The notes under the pieces were generated by a model. The model was given only the letters and a program-made list of their open reading frames with translations. It had not been told where the DNA came from and did not search any database. Shown piece by piece: positions 1-11,600 of a DNA stretch of 64,000 nucleotides (position 1 is the first letter of the stretch; every line of letters starts with the position of its first letter). The translations under genes were made by a program, and so were the position numbers. Origin of the DNA: Dreissena polymorpha (Eukaryota > Mollusca > Bivalvia > Myida > Dreissenidae); contig NC_068355.1 of the NCBI RefSeq assembly GCF_020536995.1, forward strand, positions 6,774,329 to 6,838,328, written 5' to 3'.

Positions 1-173
1 TGAACATTGCCTATCGGCTCATGTTACCTTACCTTTCTCTGACCTTGACCAAACATGTATGTTGATTAACTACACTTTGCTGTTTTGTCTACTTGCAATA
101 CCACTGGGAATAACATTTGAGTGTTGTCTATCAGCAATGCCACTTGCTATAACACATGAATACCTACATAGTT

Positions 174-582
174 GGAAGGAAAAAACTGGTTATTTGATTG
201 GGGAATGTCGGCGAGCAGGCATGGGCTGGCGGGCAGGCGGAACAAGCTTGTCCGAGCAATAACTTTGTCGTTCATTGTGTCATGGTCACATTTTGAGTTC
301 AAAGGTCAAAAATAGCCATAAAAGAGCTTGTCCGGGCCATAACTATGCCATTCATTGCGACATTTTAAAATCATTTGGCACATTTGTTCACCATCATTGG
401 ATGGTGTGTCACGCGAAAGAATTATGTCGATATCTCCAAGGTCAAGGTCGCAACGACTAAAAATAGATTAATATTGAAACAATAGGGGTAACTTTGATCA
501 GTAACATTATGCACATTTTGAGTTGGTCTCCCTTTATCAAACTTTTTTTTTCAAATTGAAATTTTTTGTCCCTTTTTGAGTT
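174..582 (+). repeat. Bivalve repeat family B, 5'-truncated copy
   Basis: Starts inside the family head (GGAAAAAACTGGTTAT), continues through AAGCTTGTCCGGGCCATAAC-like monomers and the 'TTTGGCACATTTGTTCACC' segment, and ends in the pyrimidine-rich tail. Same family as 8252-8762, 16627-17331 and 51777-52521. It abuts the next repeat. Confidence 0.75.
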
Positions 583-587
583 CTTAT

Positions 588-1612
588 TATGCCCCCCTTC
601 GAAGAAGAGGGGGTATATTGCTTTGCACATGTCGGTCGGTCCGTCCACCAGGTGGTTTCTGGATGATAACTCAAGAACGCTTGGGCCTAGGATCATGAAA
701 CTTCATAGGTTTATTGATCGTGACTCGCAGATGACCCCTATTGATTTTCTGGTCACTATATCAAAGGTCAAGGTCACGGTGACCCAAAATAGTAAAATGG
801 TTTCCGGATGATAACTCAAGAATGCTTAGGCCTAGGATCATGAAACTTGATAGGTAGATTGATCATGACTCGCAGATGACCCCTATTGATTTTCAGGTCA
901 CTTGGTCAAAGGTCAAGGTCACGGTAACCCAAAATAGTAAAATGGTTTCCGGATGATAACTCATGAAGGCTTATGCCTAGGATCATGAAACTTCATAGGT
1001 ACATTGATCATGACTCGCAGATGACCCCTATTGATTGTCAGGTCACTAGGTCAAAGGTCAAGGTCATGGTGACCCGAAATAGTTAAATGGTTTCCGGATG
1101 ATAACTCAAGAACGCTTATGCCTAGGATCATGAAACTTGATAGGTAGATTAATCATGACTTGCAGTTGACCCCTATTGATTTTCAGGTCACTATATCAAA
1201 GGTCAAGGTCACCGTCGCTAGGTCAAGGTCATGGTGTCCCGAAATAGTAAAATGGTTTCCGGATGATAACTCAAGAACACTTTTGCCTAGGATCATAAAA
1301 CTTCATAGGTACATTTATCATGACTTGCAGATGACCCCTATCAATTTCGATGTCACTGGGTCAAAGGTCAAGTTCATGGTGACCCGAAATAGTGAAATGG
1401 TTTCCGGATGATAACTGAAGAACGCTTATTCCTAGGATCATGAAACTTGATAGGTACATTGATCATGACTGGCAGATGACCCCTATTGATTTTCAGGTCA
1501 CTAGGTCAAAGGTAAAGGTCACAGTGACAAAAAACATATTCACACAATGGCTGTCACTACAACGGAGAGCCCATATCGGGGGCATGCATGTTTTACAAAC
1601 AGCCTTTGTTTT
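588..1612 (+). repeat. Bivalve repeat family A, copy 1 (tandem ~145-bp monomers)
   Basis: Head ATGCCCCCCTTCGAAGAAG, tail GGGGGCATGCATGTTTTAC then AAACAGCC. Between them are about six ~145-bp monomers starting near 661, 806, 951, 1096, 1261 and 1406. Each contains 'GACTCGCAGATGACCCCTAT' and a cluster of AGGTCA half-sites. The short ORFs here are by-products of the repeat. Confidence 0.85.
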
Positions 1613-1922
1613 ATTATTGCAGATGCATATTCCAAATTCATTCACATCCAAATAGGGGATCAACGGAGGGCATGTGTGTTAATAAAAATCAAATGCACGC
1701 AGTTTTATTTTAACTTGCATTTTGCTTATTGCCACTCAAGTCCCAAACTTTCAAAGTTGTCATCATAAAACATACAATAATAACCTACACAGTTGTATGT
1801 GTTCACAAACCCCATCTTGTCAAATGCAGATTTAAGTTGGTAAAGTAGACCATTTTGACAAGCAGGAAAAATTTGTTCAAGGCATGAAAATAATTAGATC
1901 TTGTCCTTATTACTATCTTTTT

Positions 1923-2272
1923 TATGCTCCCCCAAAATTTATTTTGGGGGCAGCATATAGGAGCCGCTTCGTCTGTCCGTGCGTGTGTGCGTCTGTCTGT
2001 CCATCCGTGCACAATTTTTGTCCGGGCTATTTCTCAGCAACTAATGACCAGAATTCAATGAAACTTTATGGGAAGCTTCACTACCAAGAGGAGATGTGCA
2101 TCAGTGGGTTCTGGTCAGATGAGTTATGGCCCTTTGAAGTTTTCTATAAAAAATTCTTGTCCCCCCAACTACTGTGCTCTCAAGACGTTTCCTTTTATCT
2201 GAATATATAGTGCAATATTGTGACAAAAAAACAACTTTGGGGAGCATCACCCGTCTAAGACGGTTTCTTTTT
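1923..2272 (+). repeat. Short bivalve repeat with CCCCAAAATT hairpin head
   Basis: Starts TATGCTCCCCCAAAATTTAT, a hairpin with ATTTTGGGGGCAGCATA, runs through a CTGTCC-rich stretch and ends GGGGAGCATCACCCGTCTAA. Confidence 0.65.
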
Positions 2273-2406
2273 TCTACCAAAAGTGAATTGTGCCACCTTA
2301 AAATTACTGGGGCATATGTAGCATTTGTTAACGAATAATTATGTAATGATGACAGTGGTTTTGGACAGGCCCTCTATTTACCTCCCTGTATCTCGCTGTG
2401 CTGCAG

Positions 2407-2602
2407 GTGCCCATATGAGGGGTGTAATAAGCTGTTCCTGTCCCCCCACTGCCTGGGCTCTCACCCGAGGGTCCACCAGATAGAGCTCAACGACCTTGTT
2501 TGTCAGTTTGAGGGCTGCGGACGCAAGTTTGACAAGATGTGCCGCCTTAAGCAGCACCAGCGCTCACACACTGGAGAGAAACCCTTCACCTGCAATTATC
2601 CG
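2407..2602 (+). CDS. ZXDC: ZXDC-like exon with two and a half zinc fingers
   Basis: Acceptor is ctgcag at 2401-2406 and the donor is CCG|GTATGG. It encodes the fingers beginning CPYEGC and CQFEGC, the linker TGEKPF, and the first half (CNYP) of the next finger. The donor is the first unit of the 41-bp minisatellite that follows. Confidence 0.9.
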
Positions 2603-5600
2603 GTATGGGGTTTGAGCTATTGGAAACTATTGAGCTGTATCCGGTATGGGGTTTGAGCTATTGGAAAAAATTGAGCTGTATCCGGTATGGGGTTTGAGCT
2701 ATTGGAAACAATTCAGCTGTATTCAGTATGGGGTTTGAGCTATAGGAAACTATTGAGCTGTATCCGGTATGGGGTTTGAGCTATTGGAAACAATTGAGCT
2801 GTATCCGGTATGGGTTTTGAGCTATTGGAAACAATTGAGCTGTATCCGGTATGGGGCTTGAGCTATTGGAAACTATTGAGCTGTATCCAGTATGGGGTTT
2901 GAGCTATTGGAAACAATTGAGCTGTATCCGGTATGGGGTTTGAGCTATTGGAAACTATTGAGCTGTATCGGGTATGTGGTTTGAGATATTGGAAACTATT
3001 GAGCTGTATTCCGTATAGGGTTTGAGCTATTGGAAACTATTGAACTGTATTCTGCTGTAATTATCTGGTATAGGGTTTGAGCAATTGGAAACTATTGAGC
3101 TGTATCCAGTATGGGGTTTGAGCTATTGGAAACAATTGAGCTGTATCCGGTATGGGGTTTGAGCTATTGGAAACAATTGAGCTGTATCTGGTATGGGGTT
3201 TGAGCTATTGGAAACAATTAAGCTGTATATGGGGTTTGAGCTATTGGAAACAATTGAGCTGTATCCGGTATGGGGATTGAGCTAATGGAAACAACTGAGC
3301 TGTATCCGGTTTGGGGTTTGAGCTATTGGAAACAATTGAGCTGTATTCTGGGAAAACTGGGCTTAATACATAAAGTGTTCTCCCAGATTTGCCTGTGTAG
3401 TATGCCCAGGCTAATCAGGAAGGACACATTGTGCCTTAACTGGATTTTGGTTGAGAAGAGAATTAAAGCTCATATATCAAGTCTATTTTTCCCAGAACTA
3501 GAATCAATTTATTAGGGCTTTCTTTAACTCTACTAAGAAAAGTTTGCAAGTTATCATTGTCAAATCTTGGATAATTGAAGCCTAAAAAATATTCTTTTGA
3601 CATTTTTCTTTGTGAGCTAGAAGAACAAACATGTCTCAAGCTATTGAATTGAAACTTCAAGTATCCCATCGTCATGAAGTAAGTATCCCATCGCCATGAA
3701 GTTTAAATTTGCAAGACGTCTTTAAATGCCCAGTGATCCACATAATCATGAGTTTTGTGTCATTTCAAGTTTTACGTTTTTATGTCTGAATTTTATGTTG
3801 GATTTGAAAGTTAAATTTGTCAGCACCATGAAGTGTAGATGTTCAAGACACCTTTTCTATGCCCAGTGATTTACATGTTTGTTACATATGTGCCCTTAAA
3901 TACATGTTATGTCATTTAATTGAAAAAGCATAACATATTATCCTCTGTGGAGCATAGTTCTTATGTTGCAAGGGTTGACTTGAATCTTGAAAGATGTCAT
4001 CACCAGGAACTGAAGATTCACATAATACCATTTTAAGCCCAGTGATCCATGCGTTCCTGGGATATGTGCCAATTAACTAAGGCATTGTTTGGGTAGAAAC
4101 ATTAGATGTTTTAATTTTATGAAGCAAATTTCTTAAATGTTATTCACTTTATTTAATTTAAACTACAGTCCAACCTGCCAATAACGACCACTCAAGGGAT
4201 TTGGTCGTTGTGGTCTTTGTTCACAGGTGGTCTTTATTGGCAGGGTCGATTTAAACTTTGCAAAATATGCTAGTAGGTTTTTAACTGGTACCGTATCTGT
4301 GTATGTGCTCTATTGTTTAAATGTGTGAATACTAATGCATGTATAATGTAAAAAGGATTGAAAACACAGTTTGTTTTATATTTACATGTATTATTTTAAT
4401 TCACAATATGAACAATAATGTACCAGACAGAAAATCAACATACGTCATAAACTTAATTTTGGATACCATAATGGTTAACTTTAACTGACAATTAACTTAT
4501 CTATAATCTATGCACATCGTATCACGGAGAAATGTTTAGAAAGGAATGAATAAAAAAATGTATGTGTGTAATTGGCATCGTAATTGTAACGAAACCGTAA
4601 ATTTCCTTAATAAGTTGATATAAGCCCCAAACTTTTCTTTGATATTTTCGGCAACTATTACATAAATAATCACGAGCCACTAAAATAAATAGGCAGCGTC
4701 TTACACCTTCGACAGAAGGTCAAATGCATAAAAGAAGCAGGCGGCTAATAATTAGCAAAGTGTGTTAAATAAACAAAAACAGCTATCGAATTAAGTAAAC
4801 TGTCACTTGCCAAAATCTCCATAGCGACCGACCAGTGATCTGGTAAGATGTTTATCACGTGACTATCACAGCATCATGGCGGCCATTGTTTTAAGAAGAG
4901 AATGACTATCAAAATGTTTGTCTTTAATAGACATCGTAAATGATATGAAACCGTTAATTTCCTTAATGAGTTTATGAAAGCCCCAAATTTGTCTTTGATA
5001 TTTTCGGCAATTAGTACATTAATCGCGAGTCACTAAAATACAAAGGCAAATTTTTACACTTTTGACAAACTGTCAAATGCATAAAAAGAAGCAGGCGTTT
5101 ACCAATTAGAAATGCATGTTAAATAAACAAACAACTGCTATTGAGAGCAATAAACTGTCACTTGCCAATATCTCCATAGCGACCAACGAGTCCACTGGTA
5201 AGATGTATATCACGTGACTACGCAGCGTCCTGGCGGCCATTTTGTTTTTTGAAAGTTGCGAAATCGTTAATTTTTATGATTGCAGTGGCCGTTGTAAGCT
5301 ATCAAAATGGAGATTTGGGAATGTAAAAGGGTGGTTGTTGGTCTTTGTTGACAGGTGGGCTTTATTCGCAGGTTCAATATATAGTGAAATCGTTCGGGAG
5401 GAAATCGGTGTAGTCGTTATTGACTGTTGGTCGCTATTAACAGGCGGTCGCTCGGGCACGTTGGACTGTATATATTTGTCACCACAATGAAGTGCAGGTG
5501 TTCAAGTCATGTTTTTCATCCACAGTGATCCCCATGTTCCTGAATAATGTACCCTTGAACTTATCCATTTACATTGCTGTTATTCTTGTGAAAAAGAAAT

Positions 5601-8600
5601 GTGGGGTAATTTTAGGTCATTTTTGTGACTGAGATTAATATCTTTGGAGTTTAAATACATCAAACATCCATGAAATATCACTTAATACATTTATTATGAT
5701 CTTTTATTAAAAAGAAAAAAGACCTACAAAATCTAGAATATGTTTGTGAAACCTGCTGGTAATTACTGCTCACCAGTTTTGGGTTTGGGTTCATAGGCAA
5801 ATGCATAAGGTGTGCTTTATTGACAGTCCTAATTATGCCCCCCTTCGAAGAAGAGGGGGTATATTGCTTTGCTCATGTCGGTCTGTCGGTCGGTCGGTCT
5901 GTCCGTCCACCAGGTGGTTGTCAGACGATAACTCAAGAACGCTTGGGCCTAGGATCATGAAACTTCATAGGTACATTGATCATGACTCGCAGATGACCCC
6001 TATTGATTTTGAGGTCACTAGGTCAAAGGTCAAGGTCATGGTGACCCGAAATAGTAAAATGGTTTTTGAATGATAACTCAATAACACATACGCCTAGGAT
6101 CATGAAACTTCATGGGTAGATTGATCATGACTTGAAGATGCCCCCTATTGATTTTGAGGTCACTAGGTCAAAGGTCAAGGTCACGGTGACCCGAAATAGT
6201 AAAATGGTTTCCGGATGATAACTCAAGAATGCATACACCTAGGATCATGAAACTTCATTGGTAGATTGATCATGACTCGCAGATAACCCCTATTGATTTT
6301 GAGGTCACTAGGTCAAAGGTCAAGGTCACGGTGACCCGAAATAGTAAAATGGTTTTCGGATGATAACTCAAGAACGCATATGCCAAAGATCATGAAACTT
6401 GATAGGTAGATTGATCATGACTCGCAGATGACCCCTATTGATTTTGAGGTCACACGGTCAAAGCTCCAGGTCACGGTGACCCGAAATAGTAAAATGGTGT
6501 CTGGATGATAACTCAAGAATGCATATGGCTAGGAGAATGAAACTTCATAGGTATATTGATCATGACTGGCAGATGACCCCTATTGAATTTCAGGTCACCA
6601 GGTCAAAGGTCAAGGTCACAGTGACAAAAAACATATTCACACAATGGCTCTCACTACAACCGAGAGCCCATATGGGGGGCATGCATGTTTTACAAACAGC
6701 CCTTGTTTAATTCTTTGGACTAACTCTCATGATTCCACAGTTTCATTTATGATCATTGTGCCAATGTGAGTGATATTGACAGCTTGCATAGCTGTCAGTC
6801 AGCTTCTTATTGGCTACAGCAACATGAGTAACTGAGTTACCATGGCAACTCTTCAGGGCCTGCTTTTGTTCAAGCCCAGACTGATAGGTAGTATAAGTGT
6901 TGCACAGTTCATAGAACTTGAATGGTATTGTATGTATCTGTGATAGTTACTAGAACATGATTTCAAGCTTTTTTTTATTTCAACTTATTCTTGATGTAAT
7001 TGTATTATTGAATACGTTTTTTGGCAAATGTTACAGATTGTTTGTGTCTTTGTTGAAGATGTTTAGTACCCATCAAACTTCACTATGTGAAATATAGATA
7101 CACTTTGATGTTATCATCACTAGGTGATTTACCAAACCCTTTTAACTCTTTCAGTGCGGGAACCGAATTTTGAAGGCCTTTGCAAACAGTTTGGATCCAG
7201 ATGAGTCGCCACAGAACGTGGTGTCTCATCTGGATCCAAACTGTGCTATCTGATAGTATTTTTTGAAAAAAATTCGAAGAAATGCTAATTTTAGAAATTC
7301 AGCAGACGACATTTTAGCAGACGATAAATTTCCAAGCATGCAAAGGGTTAAATACTGATTAAAACAACACTAATGTAATTTTGAAGCATGTTGCACTCTG
7401 CAGGGGTGTGACTGGGCGTTCTCTACTGCGAGCAAGCTGACACGTCACATGACCAAGCATACAAACAGCCGCAAGTGGATCTGCAACGTGTGCGGCAAGG
7501 CCTTCCTGAGGTCTGAGCATCTCAAGGGTCACATGATCAGCCATACTGGCATCAAACCCTTCATCTGCCCTGTGGAAGGTAAATATGTCTGGGCTGGCAG
7601 TTGTTACACTCTGCAGGAAGTGGTAGTATAATACTAGAGTGACTCATTTGGTCTGTCTTATCTGTTTGTCAGTATGAAACATTGTTAGAGGAGCGAACCT
7701 ACCTCATCATGATTTCTGGAGGGGTCCTAACATATCCAATATAACTGGCACTAAAACAGAGCTAACTAGGCAGTGCAGGTATATTGTATACATGTTAGAG
7801 GGGATGATTGGATTATTTTTAACCTTTTATTATCCCCCGAAGGGTGGCATATAGTGGTTGAACTGCAGTCAGTCTCTCCGACTGTCTATTTGTCAGTCAG
7901 TCTGTCTGTCCGTCCGAAAACTTTAAAATTGGTCATAACTTTTGCATTATTGAAGATAGCAAATTGATATTTGGCATGCATGTGTATCTCATGGAGCTGC
8001 ACATTTTGAGTGGTGAAAGGTCAAGGTCATCCTTCAAGAACAAAGGTCAAATATATTGCTTCAAAGCGGTGCAGAAGGGGGCATTGTGTTTCTGACATCT
8101 CTTTTTTTTTTCAGAGGTAAAAAATGAAGAGACAGTTAATAAAAGATAATTACACTAAATACTGCAATAACTTGAAACATACATTAAGTGTTGCCATGAA
8201 ACATGGTGACCAAATAAAAGCAAACGTGAGGCTTATTTGCTACCTATTTTTAACCAGGTTTTCCGAAGGAAAAAACTGGTTATTAAATTGGCGAATGCGG
8301 GCGGGCTGGCAGGCGGGCGGAACAAGCTTGTCCGGGCCATAACTATGTCGTTCATTGTCAGATTTTAAAATCATTTGGCACATTTGTTCACCATCATTGG
8401 ACGGTGTGTCGCGCGAAATAATTACGTCGATATCTCCAAGGTCAAGGTCACACTTTGAGTTCAAAGGTCAAAAATGGCCATAAATGAGCTTGTCCTGGCC
8501 ATAACTATGTCATTCATTGTGAGATTTTAAAATCATTTGGCACATTTGTTCCCCATAATGGGATGGTGTGTCGCACGAAAGAATCACGTCAATATCTGCA

Positions 8601-11600
8601 ATGTCAAGGTCGCCACGACTAAAAATAGATTTTTTTTAAAACAAACTTACAAAGGGGGTTAATTTTGTTTGTTCATTTCAAAAGTTCAGTTTGAGTTTTC
8701 TCCCTTTATCAGATTTTTTTTCACAATGAAAACCTGGTTTTGTGACAATTTTGTCCCTTGTTTCTTTTGAAAACAGACATCCGGTGTGTATACAAAAAAA
8801 GCTAATTAAGTATTAAATTTATGTGACTAATGCACCTTTGATTTGATTAAATCATTACATGTGCCCAGAGAAAGATCAATAATGCTGTTTTAAATAAACA
8901 AAAAATAATAATACACTAGAAATATGAGTCATGTTCTGAGAAAACTGGGCATAATGCATGTGCGTAAAGTGTCGTCCCAGATTAGACTGTGAAGTCCGCA
9001 CAGGCTAATAAGGAACGACACTTTCCGCCTAATTTGGATTTTTGCTAAGAAGAGACTTCATTTAAACCAAAAATGTCATAAAAGCGGAAAGTGTCGTCCC
9101 TGATTAGTCTGTGAGGACTGCACAGGCTTATCTGGAACGACACTTTACGCACATGCATTATGCCCAGTTTTCTCAGAACATGACTTATATGTCCATACTG
9201 ATCAAAGGGTCACAGAGAATAAGTTTGATATTTTCTTACAGCATAATTTGCATGCAAGAAAATATCTTGCCTTCCTTCATCAGAAATGTTATAATATAAC
9301 ATTCTATTTTCTTCCAGGCTGCAATCAGAAGTTTGTTTCTAAGAGCAGCGTTTATGTGCACATTAAGAAGCATAAAAACAAGGGCCAAAGAGTGTCAGAC
9401 AACAACTCGATTGTGTACCATTGCCCCATGGACCAGTGCCAAGAGCAGTACGACTGCAAAACCAAGCTGCGCTCCCACATGCTCAAACACTTCCCCGAAA
9501 CAATGACACCAGAGGATGCTTTTGGCATTAACATAACTCCACTGTCACAGAATGGCATTGGCCCTAAGAGGACTGTTATCCAACCTGCGGCCGTCAAAGT
9601 CAAAAGTAGGATTCTTATACATATGAGCCTTGTTCTGAGAAAACTGGGCTTAATGCATGTGCGTAAAGTGATGTTCCAGATTAGCCTGTGCAGTGCGCAC
9701 AGGCTAATCAGGGACAACACTTTCCGCCTAAACTTTATTTTCGGTAAGAAGGGACTTCATTTAAACTAAAATTCAATAAAAGCCAAGTGTTGTCCCTGCT
9801 TAGCCTGTGCGGACTGCACAGACTAATCTGGGACGAACTTTATGCACATGCATTAAGCCCAGTTTTCTCAGAACGCAGCTCATATTTATGTTGGTTAACT
9901 TAGAAATGATTAACATAGGCTAGGACCTCAATATTTTGCTTTCCAAATGAATATATATGCTATACATATACATATTAGTAAAATTTAACTTTACACATTC
10001 TTTAGAAAGACATTCTGTATAAACATGTTTTCTCAGTGATGCATGTTAAATATGCTGGCAGCCAAGAGAAGTGATTCTATGATGTACTATGCATCTGTCA
10101 GTGGAGACAATCTTGAGCTATTGTTGCCTCTTCTAGTGCATTTAACCCTGTGCATGCTGGGAAATTTGTCGTCTGCTAAAATGTTGTCTGCTAAATTTCT
10201 AAAATTAGCATTTTGTTATATTTATTTTGTCAAAGAATACTATCAGAATAGCAAAAAGTTTGGATCCTGATGACAAGCCACGTTCTGTGGAGTCTCATCT
10301 GGATCCAAACTGTTTGCAAAGGCCTTCAAAATTCGTTTCCAGCACTGAAAGAGTTAAAGAATCCCCCATTATCAAATATTTTTGTACTTGAAAATTTTGT
10401 TGATTGAATCAATATTAATAAAAGGCTCTTATAAAAAAAAATTATATGAAAAATATTTGGGATCGCTTATAAATCAGGAAGTTTATTTAATGGCCGTTCA
10501 AAAATTAAAAGCTTTTGGTGGACTTTGATAGCATATTTTGTGTGTATGTTTCAGCCTCCCATGATGGCTCCATAACCATAGACCCGCTGGAGTACATGGC
10601 ATCAACAGGTAACATTCAGAGTACATTAACCCATTTATGCCTAGTGGACTCTCCCATCCTTCTTAATTGGATCAATTTATTTCCAAAATTAGGGATGTCT
10701 AGTATATTTATTTCTATATTTAGAATATTTCTTACAGAAATTCCTTTAAGCAAACAGCGCAGACCCTGATGATGCGGCGTCTTATCACTGATCAGGGTCT
10801 ACGCTGTTTGCCAAGGCCTTTTTTCAAGACGCTAGGCATAAATGGGTTAACTTAGCTGGTTGTGCCCATACTCTTGTACGTTGGTATAATTAGTCCCCTA
10901 CCGGTGAAACTGGAGGGGTCTTATGGTTTGCGCTCTGAGCGTCTGTATGTCTGTCACACTTTTCTGGATCCTGAGATAACTTTATAAGTTCTTCATATTT
11001 TTTCATGAAACTTGGAACATGGACACATGACAATATGGAGATCATGCACATAATTTCATTTTGTTCCTATGGCAAGAATACTGGTTGCTATGGCAACAAA
11101 TAGACTAGAAATATTGCTGAAAATGGTGGAGTTTCACCGGTTGGGGACTTATATTGCTTGGCAATAGTCTTGTTTATAGATTAATTATAAGTTACAATGA
11201 AACTTTGGAGAACAGTCTGTTGTTTTTAGCTAACCTGAGCCCTAAGTGCTCATGGTGAGCTTTTGTGATTGCCTTTTGTCCGTTGTCTGTCTTGCCTTGT
11301 TATCATACTAGATGCCTCATTTATTGTTGGATTTTCATGAAATATGGTCAGAAGATTGTTCACATGATAACAAGTTTATATATCTATAGATAAATAATAT
11401 CTATATCAAGTTTAAAAATAGTTATGGTTGTTGACAAATTTAGCTGCCAGGGGATGGGGCATTTTTCCTGATATTGCTTTAGTAAAACACTGTTAGCACT
11501 CTTAGTCACATTTTAGTCCAGTCTCCATAGAACTTTGCAAGAACATTTGTTCTAAAGATATCTGGGCCAAGTTCAAAAATTGTTCTTGTCTACTGAAAAT

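Noticed and set aside
660-1655. Short frames reading MKLHRYIDHDSQMTPIDF
   Set aside because: Translations of the 145-bp monomer of repeat A; recur in all copies and are broken at each monomer.
9352-9720. 122-codon - strand frame
   Set aside because: Antisense of the ZXDC zinc-finger exon and the adjoining MITE.
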